64,000 nucleotides of DNA, from the NCBI GenBank assembly GCA_002270565.1, contig NQMI01000187.1:3899-67898 (forward strand). Reading direction: 5' to 3'. Positions 11,564 through 22,420 of the stretch are shown here, one piece after another; positions within the stretch are counted from its first letter, which is position 1; the number at the start of each line of letters is the position of its first letter. This stretch comes from Stenocarpella maydis. Taxonomy: Eukaryota > Ascomycota > Sordariomycetes > Diaporthales > Diaporthaceae. The position numbers and the translations under genes are program-made. The notes below the pieces were generated by a model, which saw only the letters and a list, made by a program, of their open reading frames with translations, was not told the origin of the DNA and searched no databases.

Positions 11564-14500
11564 GTTGAAGTTCTGTGCGTGGGATAGACGGCGAAGAAGA
11601 ATTTGACAGTTTGGTAGGAGCAGCTAGACGATGCAGCTGTGGTGAGGTTGCAGTTGGGCTGATGGTGAGTTGGGATGTGAGAGAGGAGCGAGCAAGGTGA
11701 TGTTGGCTTTTATATCTGATGACCTGGGCTCCCTCCGGGTCTTCTTGCTCGCATATCTGCGGCAAGCAGCATCTCTGACATCAGAGGAAGTCAAGACCGT
11801 CATGTTCCACGTGAAGAGCGTCCGACGCGAAGTGCTGGGTGACTCTGTCGAGCACAGTCGACACCACAATGGACTATTCCAAGGCACGTAGGCGCGGCGT
11901 CCGGGCAGCGGCAAGGAGAGTCGCTCGCTACTAGGCCCGGCCAGGTCCATCTGATTTGAAGATGATCGTCCCCCGCTGGGGGCACCCGGTAGGGATGCGG
12001 TGGCAAGCAACGGCAGGCCCTGCCGTGACGGGCACAGGACGTCGGGTCGTATGTGTGAGCTTGTGGGTTCCGGAGCAGCCCCGAAATGCAACAAGAACCT
12101 GCTGGGGGTCCCAAGAGGAACAGGGGACGCCGAGAGGCGTGATGCCCAGCGAGTTGTTAGGCTACCATGCAAGGTGAGCGAGCTCCTTGGACGACGTGTA
12201 AGGGACAATGACGGCCATGAGCGGTAGGCTGTCTTACGTAGCCCCTGAGGTCGATGCAGCACCTGAGCACACATGGCATTGGACGAGGAAAGGAGCAGGA
12301 GATATTGTCAGGGATGATATAAGTCGTTGAGGCGCCACACGGGATCGGCATCCACAAAAAGAGGGTTTACCTTCAGGCACAGGTAAACGTGGAAGGAAAC
12401 CACCCAAGGTCCCGCACCAATCTCATTCTGCGTGCCAGGATGACACGCCACCGCCACAGCAACCGGTTGCTGAAAGAGGCTGACGTCTAGCTCACGTAGC
12501 GCCCGTCGCCCCGGCGAAGATACTGACAAAGGACTAGCGAATGAATGAAGTACATAGTATTAGGCAGTGGATCAAGAAGAGCCGCAGGCCACAGCCGCCA
12601 CGTCAACATGCTACTTGGTTGTAGGCATGGTAACGCCCTGGCCTGAAGTGAGACAGGGACGACTGGATACCGTACGAGTGATTCTGATCATGGCATACCG
12701 AGACGAGCGTAGATGCCGTACAGGAGGAACCTCGCGATGGGGCCTCCCATATTGTCTCGCGGCAGGAATCCCAGACGTACAATAAGATCTCATGGGCAGA
12801 TGCACGCAGACGTCAGTGGTGGGACACGAGCATCCGCCCCTGGGGCGCGCCAATGCACCTTGGCAGCCAACCATGTGTTGTGCCTGGCATGGTCCCAGGG
12901 ATTTCTTCCGGGCCAAGCAGGAACAAGACCCATAAGCAGGAGTTAGGATGAGCCCACGCGGGCCTAGAGCACCGGGAAGGCCATCATTGGAGAGGTTGCA
13001 ACTCATTGTCGACTAAAACCCCGCCGGCCGGTTCACGCCAGCCAACCACAGCAGCTACACTGATATTCACTATGCCATGTCCATATATATACATACACAT
13101 ATACACATATACACATATACACATATACACATATACACATATACACATATACACCTATACACCTATACACCTATACACCTATACACCTATACACCTATAC
13201 ACCTATACACCTATACACCTATACACCTATACATCTATACATCTATACATCTATACATCTATACATCTATACATCTATACACCTATACATATGTATCCAT
13301 AGATATATATACAACCAGGTAGAGCGAGAGAGCTCCCCCTGTCACCCGTGGGAGTCTGGGCCCACGAAACCCGATGACGGCAGCCATATGCACTATGATA
13401 CGAGCAGCAGCGTCTTGGCTCCTGTCACACTGTCAAAGTTCGGTACTCTAGTGTACATATTAGCCTATCACTCCCCTGGTCCCTGCCCCTTGTCTCATCA
13501 TCTACTACCTACCTAGGCACTGCTGCGCTATAAGTAGCGCTGGGTGACTTTACACACCTTGGCTCTCGCCAGACCATTAAGCAACCTCTGATATAGCCAC
13601 ATAATTCCTGTTTCTGCTCGTGCCCGACTTCCGCTCGACTTCTGTGGCGCTGACGCAGCCACTTCCTGACGAACCCACTAGAGCAGTCAGTCCTCCAAGG
13701 CCACATCATCACGTTGGAGCCAAGCAGCGGGGAGAGGAGCAATTGAGTTGCCCGCGCAGCTACTCACTCACCAGACGGTCGTGGCGGCCGTTACATCGCT
13801 CGTTGCCATGGCACCCACCGGAACAATGCCCTGTCTCCTATGATGTATGTACCTCGGTCAATGTCCTGCTTGCTGGCCAACATGCACACATACGCGCACA
13901 CGGGCACACTGGCACTCCCACACAACAGCCGCCGTGGGAGAGACGCAGCACACTAGAGAGGAAAACAGGCCGAGAGAGCTAGGCCCCAGACTACGGCACG
14001 GCCCATCTAACCTGTCCCAAACCGGTCGAGCCATCCCCGCGCTGCTTGCCTGTTGCGACCAGTCCCTTCCATCAGACATGGGCTGTTGGGTAGACTGCTT
14101 GACTATAGTGCAGTACGGATAACAACCGTCCCCGCCACCCTGTGCTCCAGTGCATGGCGCTTCGAGGCCTTCTATACTAATGGATCGTCTTTGCCACTAC
14201 GTAGTATCGGCCTGGGCTGCCTGGAACACACGCAGCCTTGCCCTCATTTCCCATCGCCCCTCGTGACGTAGCCCACGGCACCACCGCCATGCCTCAGAGC
14301 GCTGACCTTCGCGCACCGGACCCAAGGTGCCAGCCCGACCGTCCGCGTGGGGCTGAGAGGGATGCTTGCGGGCACCGTTACAGAGGGCTCACCCATGCAT
14401 TGCACGGAGCGGGTGTTGTGAGGCGTCGGTTTGGGCGTGGTTGCTGGGAGGTTAGCCGGTGTATCTATCCACCCTCCATTCCCCTGTCCGACTAGGCATC

Positions 14501-14924
14501 CGGCACATCCGCCAGCCATGCCCGTCTGCATCTGGCTTCATATCCGATCACTTTGCCTCGCATCCCTTATCAAGCCCCGAGAGCCATCCCAGCAACGGCT
14601 GAGCTGGCGTCACCAGCCATGCATGAACGTGGCACGCTATGGCATGGCAAGGTCAGGATCCCTCACATCTGTTCCAGCAAGAATCGACAAACAGGGCAAG
14701 AAGGCAGCAAATAGTACTCTTGCAAGCACATGCATTTTGACGGATCGATTTTGTCTCCGAGGGGCCAAGGCCCCACCCCCATGGTCGATGTACCGGTTGT
14801 ATTCATACAAGTGGCGCCCCAAACCGCCGTCTAGCAGGTTCATGTTCTATGGTAGGACCTCCGAGTACCCATCGCCATCCCGGCCATTTTCCCTCCGCGG
14901 CATCTCCTCACGCCACCATGTGGA
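11564..14924. other. Long gene-poor region
   Basis: This 3.4-kb stretch is the longest without a supported gene in the GC-rich part. It contains the hydrophobin promoter, the large ACACMTAT microsatellite at about 13080-13310 and one TACCTAGG-type motif near 13505. Open frames such as 11624-12274 (minus), 12611-13006 (minus) and 14431-14928 (plus) have no recognisable domain and no splice partners. A species-specific or noncoding transcript could be hidden here, but nothing in the sequence supports a call. Confidence 0.45.
13083..13310. repeat. Large 8-bp microsatellite in successive blocks
   Basis: The array is built of 8-base units arranged in blocks: first ACACATAT, then ACACCTAT (about ten copies), then ACATCTAT (about seven copies), returning to ACACCTAT at the end. 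Each block differs from its neighbour by one base. Open frames through it translate as YTHI/YTPI/YTSI repeats and are artefacts. Confidence 0.95.
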
Positions 14925-16479
14925 CTAGGCGTAGAAGTTGACGGTCTGCGCCGTTTGTTAGCGGGGAGCTGGTCACTGCGGGGGATTCTGTGGGGACCGG
15001 GGTCGGGGCAGATTCTCACCTCCTTCTTCTTGGATTGGACCTCGGCGATGGCGTCGACGTAGTGCTCATGGCTGATCTTGTTCTTGCCCATCCTCAGCGC
15101 GATCATGCCAGCCTCGACGCACACAGCCTTCAGCATCGCGCCTCCGAACTCGTCTGTGCTGCGTGCCAGCTCGCCCCAGTTGACGGCGCTGTCGACCGTC
15201 ATCTTGCGGCTGTGGATCTTGAGGATCTGGGCACGGGCTTCCTCGTTGGGCAGCGGGAACTCAATCTTTCGATCCAGGCGACCTGATCGCAGCAGCGCGG
15301 GGTCGAGGACGTCCACACGGTTCGTCGCCGCCAGCACCTTGATGCGGTCATCCGAGGCAAAGCCGTCGAGCTGGTTGAGGAGCTCAAGCATGGTCCGCTG
15401 CACCTCTCGGTCGCCCGATTTTTCCGAGTCGAACCGTTTCGTGCCGACCGCGTCAAGCTCGTCGATGAAGATAATGGACGGTGCCTTCTCCTTGGCCAGG
15501 GCGAAGCAGTCTCGGACGAGCTTCGCACCGTCGCCAATGAACATCTGGACCAGCTGCGGACCAGCGAGCTTGAGGAACGTCGCGTCTGTCTGGGCGGCAC
15601 AGGCTCTTGCCAGCAGGGTCTTTCCGGTTCCGGGAGGCCCGTACATGAGCGCGCCTACAGCAGGGCCGTGGTGTCAGTAGTGTGCCATGATTGGGGGGCC
15701 CGTAGAGACGCTCTGACAGGGCCGACAGCGTTGTCAGCCTACTTACCCTTCGGTGCCTTGATTCCAATTTTTTTGAATCGCTCCGCTTCCTTCATGGGCC
15801 ATACAATGGCCTCTACGAGCTCCTCTATTTGTTTGTCCAGGCCACCGACGTCACTGTACTTCTCGGTTGGTTTCTCATCGACCTCCATGGCCTTGACCCG
15901 GGAGTCGTATTCGGCAGGCAGGGTGTCGAGGATCAGGTACGAGTCCTTGTTGACGCCGATGAGGTCACCAGGTTTCAGATCCTCAGGGTCTACCAGGCCG
16001 ATCAGCGGCAGGAAGATTGTCTGTCTTGTTGAAGTCTTGATCACAGCCGACTTGCCTACCCTTGTGGCATCAAGATCGATGTTGGCACCCTCCTCCGATG
16101 ACTCTGCCGTAGGATCCAGGTCGAGCAGCTCGACCACGTTGCCAACGAGGTACGGGAGCTGTCGGTTGTTCTGGATCTTCTCTCGATTCTCCTTGATCTT
16201 CTCATTCATAGTGGCCTTCTCGTGTTGTAACCGCTGGAACTCAGACTTCATGATTCTGGCATCGTTCTCGAGGAGTCGCCGGCGGTTCAGGATGTCCTGG
16301 GTGCTGAGCGACAGGATCTCGTCGTCGATGACGTTTTCTTCCTCGGCATCCTTCATCTCAGCATCACCATCGCCAGAAGGCTTGTCATTGCCGTTGCCGT
16401 TGCCATCCTTGCCGCCCTTCTTGTCCTTGTCGTCGTGGTCGCGACGCTCGAGATCGTCCAGTTCCTCAAGAGACGCCAT
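14925..16479 (-). CDS. RPT5: 26S proteasome regulatory ATPase Rpt5
   Basis: Three exons (16479-15747, 15654-15020, 14945-14925) encode 462 residues, the usual Rpt5 size. An acidic, Gly/Asn-rich N-terminus leads to a coiled coil (about 68-107), the OB fold and the AAA+ domain. Visible motifs are Walker A GPPGTGKT (about 250-257), pore loop MFIGDG (about 283), Walker [10 protein letters not shown] (about 305-313) and the arginine-finger region [13 protein letters not shown]. The last exon is only 21 bases and supplies TVNFYA, the conserved Rpt5 C-terminal tail with the hydrophobic-Tyr-X (HbYX-like) end that docks into the 20S alpha ring. The longest unspliced frame misses it. The subunit unfolds ubiquitylated substrates in cytosol and nucleus. 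Nothing unusual is seen in the catalytic residues. Confidence 0.97.
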
Positions 16480-17278
16480 GATGGCAACAGTGGATGAGGA
16501 ATGTGTATGGGAGGATCGTTTCGAGGGTACCAATGGTGACCAAGAACAAGCCTTGAGTTGGCGACGTAGCGGATGCCTGGGCTTGAGGGTGGGATAGGGG
16601 TGATAGCGCGAGGACGCTCGAGCAGGCGTTGGTGTTGCGGGGGATGAATCTGTGAGGTTATTAGTGATGGACGGACAGCTTCGAAGCTGGGAGCTGGGAG
16701 CCGGCGGCTTTAGGCCAAAGGCAGGCAAACAGAGGCGCGTCACCAGACTTAGTCAGCCAGGCCGCCAAATGGCCACCGATAAGATAAGCTCCAAGGTATC
16801 TAGTATAGGCATGCTATGTAGGTAGTCTACGGCTTATCAGAGGCCCAGCCCCAACAATGTCGAGATCATGGACAAACTAGATCTAGAGGTAGGTACCCAG
16901 CCACTTGTACGCCGCCCTACCCAACCTGGCCTTGCAGTCAGTTGCTGGACCACGCAGCTGCTGCATTCCTGCGCGTACTTGACGATCTGGCTTCCTGGTT
17001 GGTGGGCAGGTTGCGTTGTAAGATAGCACAAAGACAGACAGCCGGGGGTAGATTGCTCCGCCTTGTTCATTCACATTGACCGTACTGCACGAAACGCCCG
17101 AGGCGTCGCACGTGTTCCGAGGATTGTAAACATGGTATCATGGATAATCATTGCGCCTGCTAGCTAATCGAACTGCGTGCAAACCTGGAGCCAGCAACCA
17201 AGAAGAAACACCAAAACGTACACAGGACTGTCCTTGTGCTTGAGCCCTTGGCCGGCCTGCATTACCGTACTGCGGGAA
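16480..17278. other. RPT5 upstream region
   Basis: About 800 bases between the RPT5 start and the stop of the UPF0132 gene. I see no ORF with features of a gene and no clear proteasome-associated control element. Confidence 0.4.
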
Positions 17279-18011
17279 CTACTCCTCGTCCACGAATCTG
17301 CTCGCGATCTGGCCGAAGAAAGGGACCTCGAATCTGTCGAGCATGTCCGCGTCACGATATGCCTTCATGGTCAAGAAAACGATCAGGCCGAGGTCGCAGA
17401 GGAGCAGCAGCCATCTCAGGAAGACGGACCACGACAGGACCAGGTGCATGATGAAGACGGCCGTGAATAGGAGCGCCGACTGCCACGCGTGGAACCTGCT
17501 CTGTGTCAGCTGCGGCCGGGCGGTACGCTTGCGAACAGAACCATCCGGGCCGGCAAACGGTGGGTATCAAGGCCGACTCGGAAACCTACCTGACGTAGTC
17601 GCTCTTCCTCTCCAGGATCAACAGCACAATGGCCCCCAGCGGCGGCAGTGCCAGGTAAGCCAGGCATGCCTCGTAGTCCAGGCGGATGCCCAGGCTCGTG
17701 TCGAACTCGTTGATGCCCTCCCTGTCTGCGGCCAGGCCGCTGCCTATGTTGCCAAAGTACCCTTCCGCCGATCGTGCAGCGCCGGCAGGGCCCGGGCTCG
17801 CCTGGTAGTTGGGGCTGGCAATGCGGTACCCGCTGGCCTGCCAGTTGCGCTGTGGCTGGGGATGCTGCAGCGGTGGCGGGCTGGCCTGGTTCGAGCGCTT
17901 CTGGTAGGTGGACGGCGAGAACGGTCGCCGGTCTATGGAGGCACGAGGAGACGCCGTGTCTGGCGAGCGGGACTCCTCTGGAGCAGAGGCTTGATATGGC
18001 GCGAAGTTCAT
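17279..18011 (-). CDS. UPF0132/DUF4870-type small membrane protein
   Basis: Two exons (18011-17590, 17495-17279) give 212 residues. The first about 105 residues are disordered and rich in Pro, Ser and Gln. The C-terminal half contains three hydrophobic helices: ACLAYLALPPLGAIVLLIL, SALLFTAVFIMHLVL and LLLCDLGLIVFLTM. Between helices 1 and 2 lies the signature ERKSDYVRFHAWQS, formed exactly across the splice junction. This E-x(3-6)-V-R-F-H-A-(W/F)-Q-S block and the three-helix layout mark the UPF0132/DUF4870 family, whose molecular function is unknown. The tail RDADMLDRFEVPFFGQIA is also typical. It is probably an endomembrane or plasma-membrane protein. No operon-like context. Confidence 0.82.
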
Positions 18012-18937
18012 TTGGACGCGTCTGGTTGGGGACCACAGTCCGCTGGAGGCGTCACTTTTACGGACCAGAAGCCAACATGGCCCGTGGGATTCCTGACGGC
18101 CTCGGACAGCCGGCGGCGGTGGCGGGGCCGACGAGTTGCTGTCGGGATCAGGTCGTGTTTGGAGAACCTGCTGGTGCTGGGATGACGAGGAAGCAAGTCG
18201 ACTGGAGCACGTTTCCTACTGGTGGGGCCAGCGCTTTGTTGTACACTACCAGGTATGCACATGGTACGTACGATCAACTGGTGTTGGACCAGCACCGTGG
18301 CAGCGTGGCTCGATGCGGGAACCGGCTGCCTGCCGCTCGCGGGACCTGGGCTCTTCTGGGAGGGCAGCAGGGCAGCTCACAGGGATGCCGAAGCCTTAGC
18401 GCCAGGGACCTAGCCTACAGTTGCTTGCACACCACCAACGTACCCGTCGACCATTGCATGGTGTGTGCCTACAGTGTTCAAGTACGCCTGCTCTAGACTT
18501 TCTCTTGCGGGACGACTGATGAGATGCCGACCGCCGTAGGACAGGATCCAGGGCGATACAGGATGAATTGTTGTTGAGCTTACCACACCTAGATAGGACT
18601 TCTTTGCCGTGTATCCTGATGCGAAGGTTGCCCAAGGCTTGGGGACTCCCTGCTTCCCATCTCACACGGAGACCTCACCATGCCCCCTCATCCGCCTGTC
18701 GAAATGCAACGGTGCATTATTGCTGAGTAGTATGCAACCCTGAACGTCATTGTCGAGGACCTTCCGATCAGTGTGTATGACTAGACGTAGATGGCTTCTC
18801 CGCGCTGGGGCACAAAAGTATATCACAGGCGACAAGCGGGATGCTGCTCTGTCAGCATCGTGCATCGCAAGCCCACATGCTGGGGTTGCTGGTTTGCCGT
18901 GGGTATTCTCATCGGGTTCCCTCCTTTTCCCCGCTCC
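18012..18937. other. Unassigned spacer
   Basis: About 930 bases between the UPF0132 gene start and the uL10m gene stop. Open frames on the plus strand here (17774-18496) overlap the disordered part of the neighbouring gene and have no features of their own. Confidence 0.4.
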
Positions 18938-19999
18938 TTACCCGCTCTTCTTGTCATCGTTGGCGTCTTCATCGAGCATTGCCCTCCGGGACTCCATTGT
19001 CAACCACAAGCTCTTGGATGTGCCCTCCAGGGCGCTTGTCAGGCCTAGCCCTGCACTCTGCAACAGGGCCACGAGCTGTGCCCGGAGGCCGTCCAGGCCA
19101 CCCTCGATACCGCCTACCCATCTCACGCCGTCCGAGTCAAATACCTTGCCCTCGACCCTCCCGCCGACCAACAAGAGCTTTTGCAAACCACTCTGTGTTG
19201 TCAGATCGTGGTAGCCCGGGTTCTTCTTTCTCGTAGGCGCTGGGAAGGCGGGCGGGCTAGGCGATAGTATGGACAGCGCGGCGGCGAGATGCTGGGGCGA
19301 CACGGCCGGGAATGTGACGAGGGCGATCTGACCGATTATGAGCGGGGCAAGCTGGGCGTAGGTGGAGTCCTCTGGCACGGCGCCCTCGGTGGCCTTGACC
19401 GCCTGGTACGCGGCCATTGACAGGTCGTGGGTGTAGTTGTCCTTGGCACCCGTTGCGCCGGATCTGGCGACAGAGGACGGATCGAAGAACTCGACGATCT
19501 TGAGGGCCTGGTCAAAGGTGCGCGTGCGTACGACCTGCAGAAGGATGTTTGGCGTGATGTCAAGAGGCATACGGCCGTCCGGGGCCGCAGGGGCAGGCGG
19601 CACGGCGGCCAGGGCGGCCCTCAACTCTCGACGTAAGGCTGCCCACTCGGCGGCGGTGAGGTTGTTGTGCTGGAATATGAGCATCAGAGGCGTGGAGCGG
19701 AGGAGGGAGGTGTAGGTGCGCAGGAGCTGGGCCTTGCGCTCCTCGGAGCGCCTTGCGCTGGGCGGCTTGGTGGGAGGGACGTAGTCATCGGGGAGCCTTA
19801 GCACCGATGCTATCGAGGCCGCTGTGGCATACTGCCTCGGGGTGGTGGTTAGGGCTGATAGTGATGATGATGATGACGACGGCGGCGGCGGCGATGGCGC
19901 CCAAAGCCGCGCGCCGCAACGATGTGCAGCGTGCATGCTGCGTCTCCATGCAGAGGCCGCGAGCCTCGTCAAGGCGGGAGGCTGCACCCTGGGCGGCAT
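18938..19999 (-). CDS. MRPL11: Mitochondrial large-subunit ribosomal protein uL10m (MRPL11 type)
   Basis: A single intronless frame of 353 residues. It begins with an Arg/Ala/Ser-rich presequence (about residues 1-60, including [19 protein letters not shown]). The core block [21 protein letters not shown] is the characteristic uL10m N-terminal motif. Later blocks ([40 protein letters not shown]) fit the fungal MRPL11 family. The protein anchors the L7/L12 stalk of the mitoribosome. The start is the first ATG in frame and gives a sensible targeting signal. It is divergent from TRP4, with 850 bases between the start codons. Confidence 0.88.
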   Translation of the reverse strand: MPPRVQPPALTRLAASAWRRSMHAAHRCGARLWAPSPPPPSSSSSSLSALTTTPRQYATAASIASVLRLPDDYVPPTKPPSARRSEERKAQLLRTYTSLLRSTPLMLIFQHNNLTAAEWAALRRELRAALAAVPPAPAAPDGRMPLDITPNILLQVVRTRTFDQALKIVEFFDPSSVARSGATGAKDNYTHDLSMAAYQAVKATEGAVPEDSTYAQLAPLIIGQIALVTFPAVSPQHLAAALSILSPSPPAFPAPTRKKNPGYHDLTTQSGLQKLLLVGGRVEGKVFDSDGVRWVGGIEGGLDGLRAQLVALLQSAGLGLTSALEGTSKSLWLTMESRRAMLDEDANDDKKSG

Positions 20000-20851
20000 G
20001 CTGGAGGCGGGAAGTTGTCCAAGATGCGTGCGCCTGGGAGGGAGCGACGTGGCGGGCGGAGCAGAACAGAGGAGCTTGAGAGAAGGAATTAAGGAAGATA
20101 GGAGGGAAAAAAAAGGGACGGCGGAGCGGGCAGGTATGTGGAGCTCAGTCGGGGGAAGACATGGGCCTGTCTTGGCTGCAGTGTGCAGGCTGAGGCCGTC
20201 GGATTAGGACAGTTGCACCTCTGTAGTCTTAGAATGCACTATTACACTAACAACGATTGTGTTCTCACATTGAACCGTGTTCAACTGCTCCCTCCTGACG
20301 TCTCCTCGCTGTAAAATTCTGGCCCGGCCGGTTTTGCCGGTGGGGAACATCGAACCTTGGTGCATGTGCGGACATGTACCCCATACATGCACCGAGTGCC
20401 GGCCCGTGCTGAGCGCACATGTATCGTCCACCACCACGAGTACAGACGCAGCTGCCGCATGCGCCTGATAAGATAAGAGAGCTCCGGGTAGGGTAGCTCT
20501 CGACTAATAAAACTCGGTTTGAGACAGGTGCCCAGGTTTTCCAAAAGACAGCAAGATGCACTCTCCATGTAGATTGACAGCGGGTCTGCTAGGCCTTTTA
20601 TAGCAGGGGCGGCGTCCGATTCCGTCGTGTGCGTAAGAGCATCTGGTGCGCTTCCAATGGCTCGGAGCTGGCTTCATTAATGACTCTACCCCACCCATTC
20701 ACCCACCAGACTCCCTCTCTTCTCGAGAGCCTCAGGCTCCAGACCGGGTCCCACAGCTCACGGCTCACACAATTCCACACCGTGCCGCTCCAGACAGAGC
20801 TGCCAGCCAAAGGCCAAGCCAGGACAAACAAGCGCAGGGCAAGGCACAGAA
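20000..20851. promoter_or_regulatory. Bidirectional promoter region of uL10m and TRP4
   Basis: The two genes are transcribed away from each other from this 852-base region. It contains an ATGACTC core at 20680-20686, described separately. Short open frames in it show no coding features. Confidence 0.5.
20680..20686 (+). promoter_or_regulatory. Candidate CPC1/GCN4-type site (ATGACTC)
   Basis: The heptamer ATGACTC lies 166 bases upstream of the TRP4 start. Its core (R)TGACTC is the binding site of Gcn4/CPC1 bZIP factors, which activate amino-acid biosynthesis genes including tryptophan genes under cross-pathway control. A seven-base match can occur by chance, so binding is inference. Confidence 0.35.
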
Positions 20852-22243
20852 ATGGCCGCCCCGGACCCGCGCTCGACGCTCCAGTCCGAGTCACAGCCCG
20901 ATCTCATCGAGGCCAGCACCGGCGCCTCCCAACCCCCTCCTGTCGTCGACATCAAGCCCCTCCTTGCGCGCCTGTGGCCACTCCACCCAGAAGTCACCGC
21001 CAGCGACATCTCCGACGCGATCGAGCACTTCTTCACCGACCGCATCGACGATGTCCAGACCGGCGCCTTGCTCATGTGCCTGCACTTCACCGGTCTGGAC
21101 CGTGATCCCCACGTCTTGTCGCTGTGCGCCCAGAAGATGCTCCGCGCCGCCGCCCGGGTCGACTCCGACCTGCTCGAGCGCATCATCGAGGCCAGGGGGA
21201 GGAGAGAGGGCAGCTACTCCGGCGGCTTCGTAAGTCGGCTCGCCCGTCCGTCCGCCCGGGCTCACCCGGCCACTCTTTGCTAACCAACACCCGCCCCCGG
21301 GTGTGCGCAGTGCGACATTGTCGGCACAGGCGGTGACTCTCACAACACCTTCAACATATCCACCGCCGCCTCCATCCTCGCCTCCAGCCTCCTCCTCGTC
21401 TCCAAGCATGGCAACCGCGCCTCGACCTCCAAGTCCGGCTCGGCCGACCTCATCGCCAACATGTGCTTCCCCATCCCGCCGGACATGGCCGCCGTCCAGC
21501 CGGCCAAGATAGGCCAGATCTACAGCAAGACAAACTACGCTTTCCTCTTCGCCCCGTCCTTCCACCCGGGCATGCGCTTTGTCTCCCCCGTCAGGAAGAA
21601 GCTGCCCTGGCGCACTGTCTTCAACCTGCTCGGGCCCCTAGCCAACCCCATGGATGTCCACGACAGGCCCATGCTCGAGGCGAGGATCATCGGAGTGGCC
21701 AGGAAGGACCTGGGCCCGGTCTTCGCCGAGGCGCTCCGCCTCAACGGCGTGAAAAAGGCCATGGTGGTCTGCGGGGACGAGGAGCTGGACGAGGTCAGCT
21801 GCGCCGGCCCCACCCTGTGCTGGAGGCTTGTCGAGGATGCCGCCGCAGGCGGGGTTCAGATCCAGCACTTCAGGCTCTCGCCCGAGGACTTTGGTCTGTC
21901 TAGGCACCCGCTGAACACGGTATCACCCGGGAAGGAGCCAGCCGAGAATGCCAAGATCCTCAAGAGCTTGCTGCTCGCCGAGCTCGCCGACGACCATCCC
22001 ATCCTCGAGTTCGTGCTCATCAACACCGCCGCGCTTTTTGTGGTCTCGGGCGTGTGTGACGCGGACTCGAGCGACATGGGCCATGGCGACGACGGCAACG
22101 TCGTGCGCGAGGTAGGGCCGGGTGGGGGGAGATGGAAGGAAGGGGTGAGGAGGGCGCGATGGGCCATCGAGAGTGGCGAGGCGTGGAGACAATGGGAAGC
22201 ATTCATCAAGGTCACTAATGATCTCAACAGCGTAACGCCTTAA
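20852..22243 (+). CDS. TRP4: Anthranilate phosphoribosyltransferase
   Basis: Two exons (20852-21229, 21311-22243) joined at phase 0 encode 436 residues. The enzyme transfers the phosphoribosyl group of PRPP to anthranilate, the second committed step of tryptophan synthesis. The splice brings together the signature CDIVGTGGDSHNTFNISTAA (residues 127-146), the glycine-rich PRPP-binding loop. It is followed by the second conserved block NRASTSKSGSADL. The N-terminal helical region (DAIEHFFTDRIDDVQTGALLMCL) and the later LLGPLANPMD motif complete the family pattern. The tail after about residue 380 is more variable. It is divergent from uL10m and converges on TRL1 with 170 bases between stops. 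Confidence 0.96.
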
Positions 22244-22359
22244 GAGACAAGTTTTGTCATCTAGATATGCAGACAGTTAGGCTCGCAGTCGAGTCTTGGC
22301 CAGCTAGCACAATGGCTGGTCATCGAGGGCTTCCGGCGTCACCACCGCACACGGTTTTC

Positions 22360-22420
22360 TCTTCCCTCCCTCCCTCCCTCCCTCCCTCTCTCTTTTTTGT
22401 CCTCCTCCTCCTCCTATCTA
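22360..22420. repeat. Pyrimidine-rich microsatellite (CTCC)n between TRP4 and TRL1
   Basis: The short convergent spacer between the two stop codons contains several CTCC units and a CTCTCTTTTTT stretch. It is simple sequence, probably within overlapping 3' UTRs. Confidence 0.75.

Noticed and set aside
13006..13322. YTHI/YTPI repeat proteins and a possible CRISPR-like array
   Set aside because: A contiguous 8-base microsatellite with no spacers; translation is an artefact of repeat length not creating stops.
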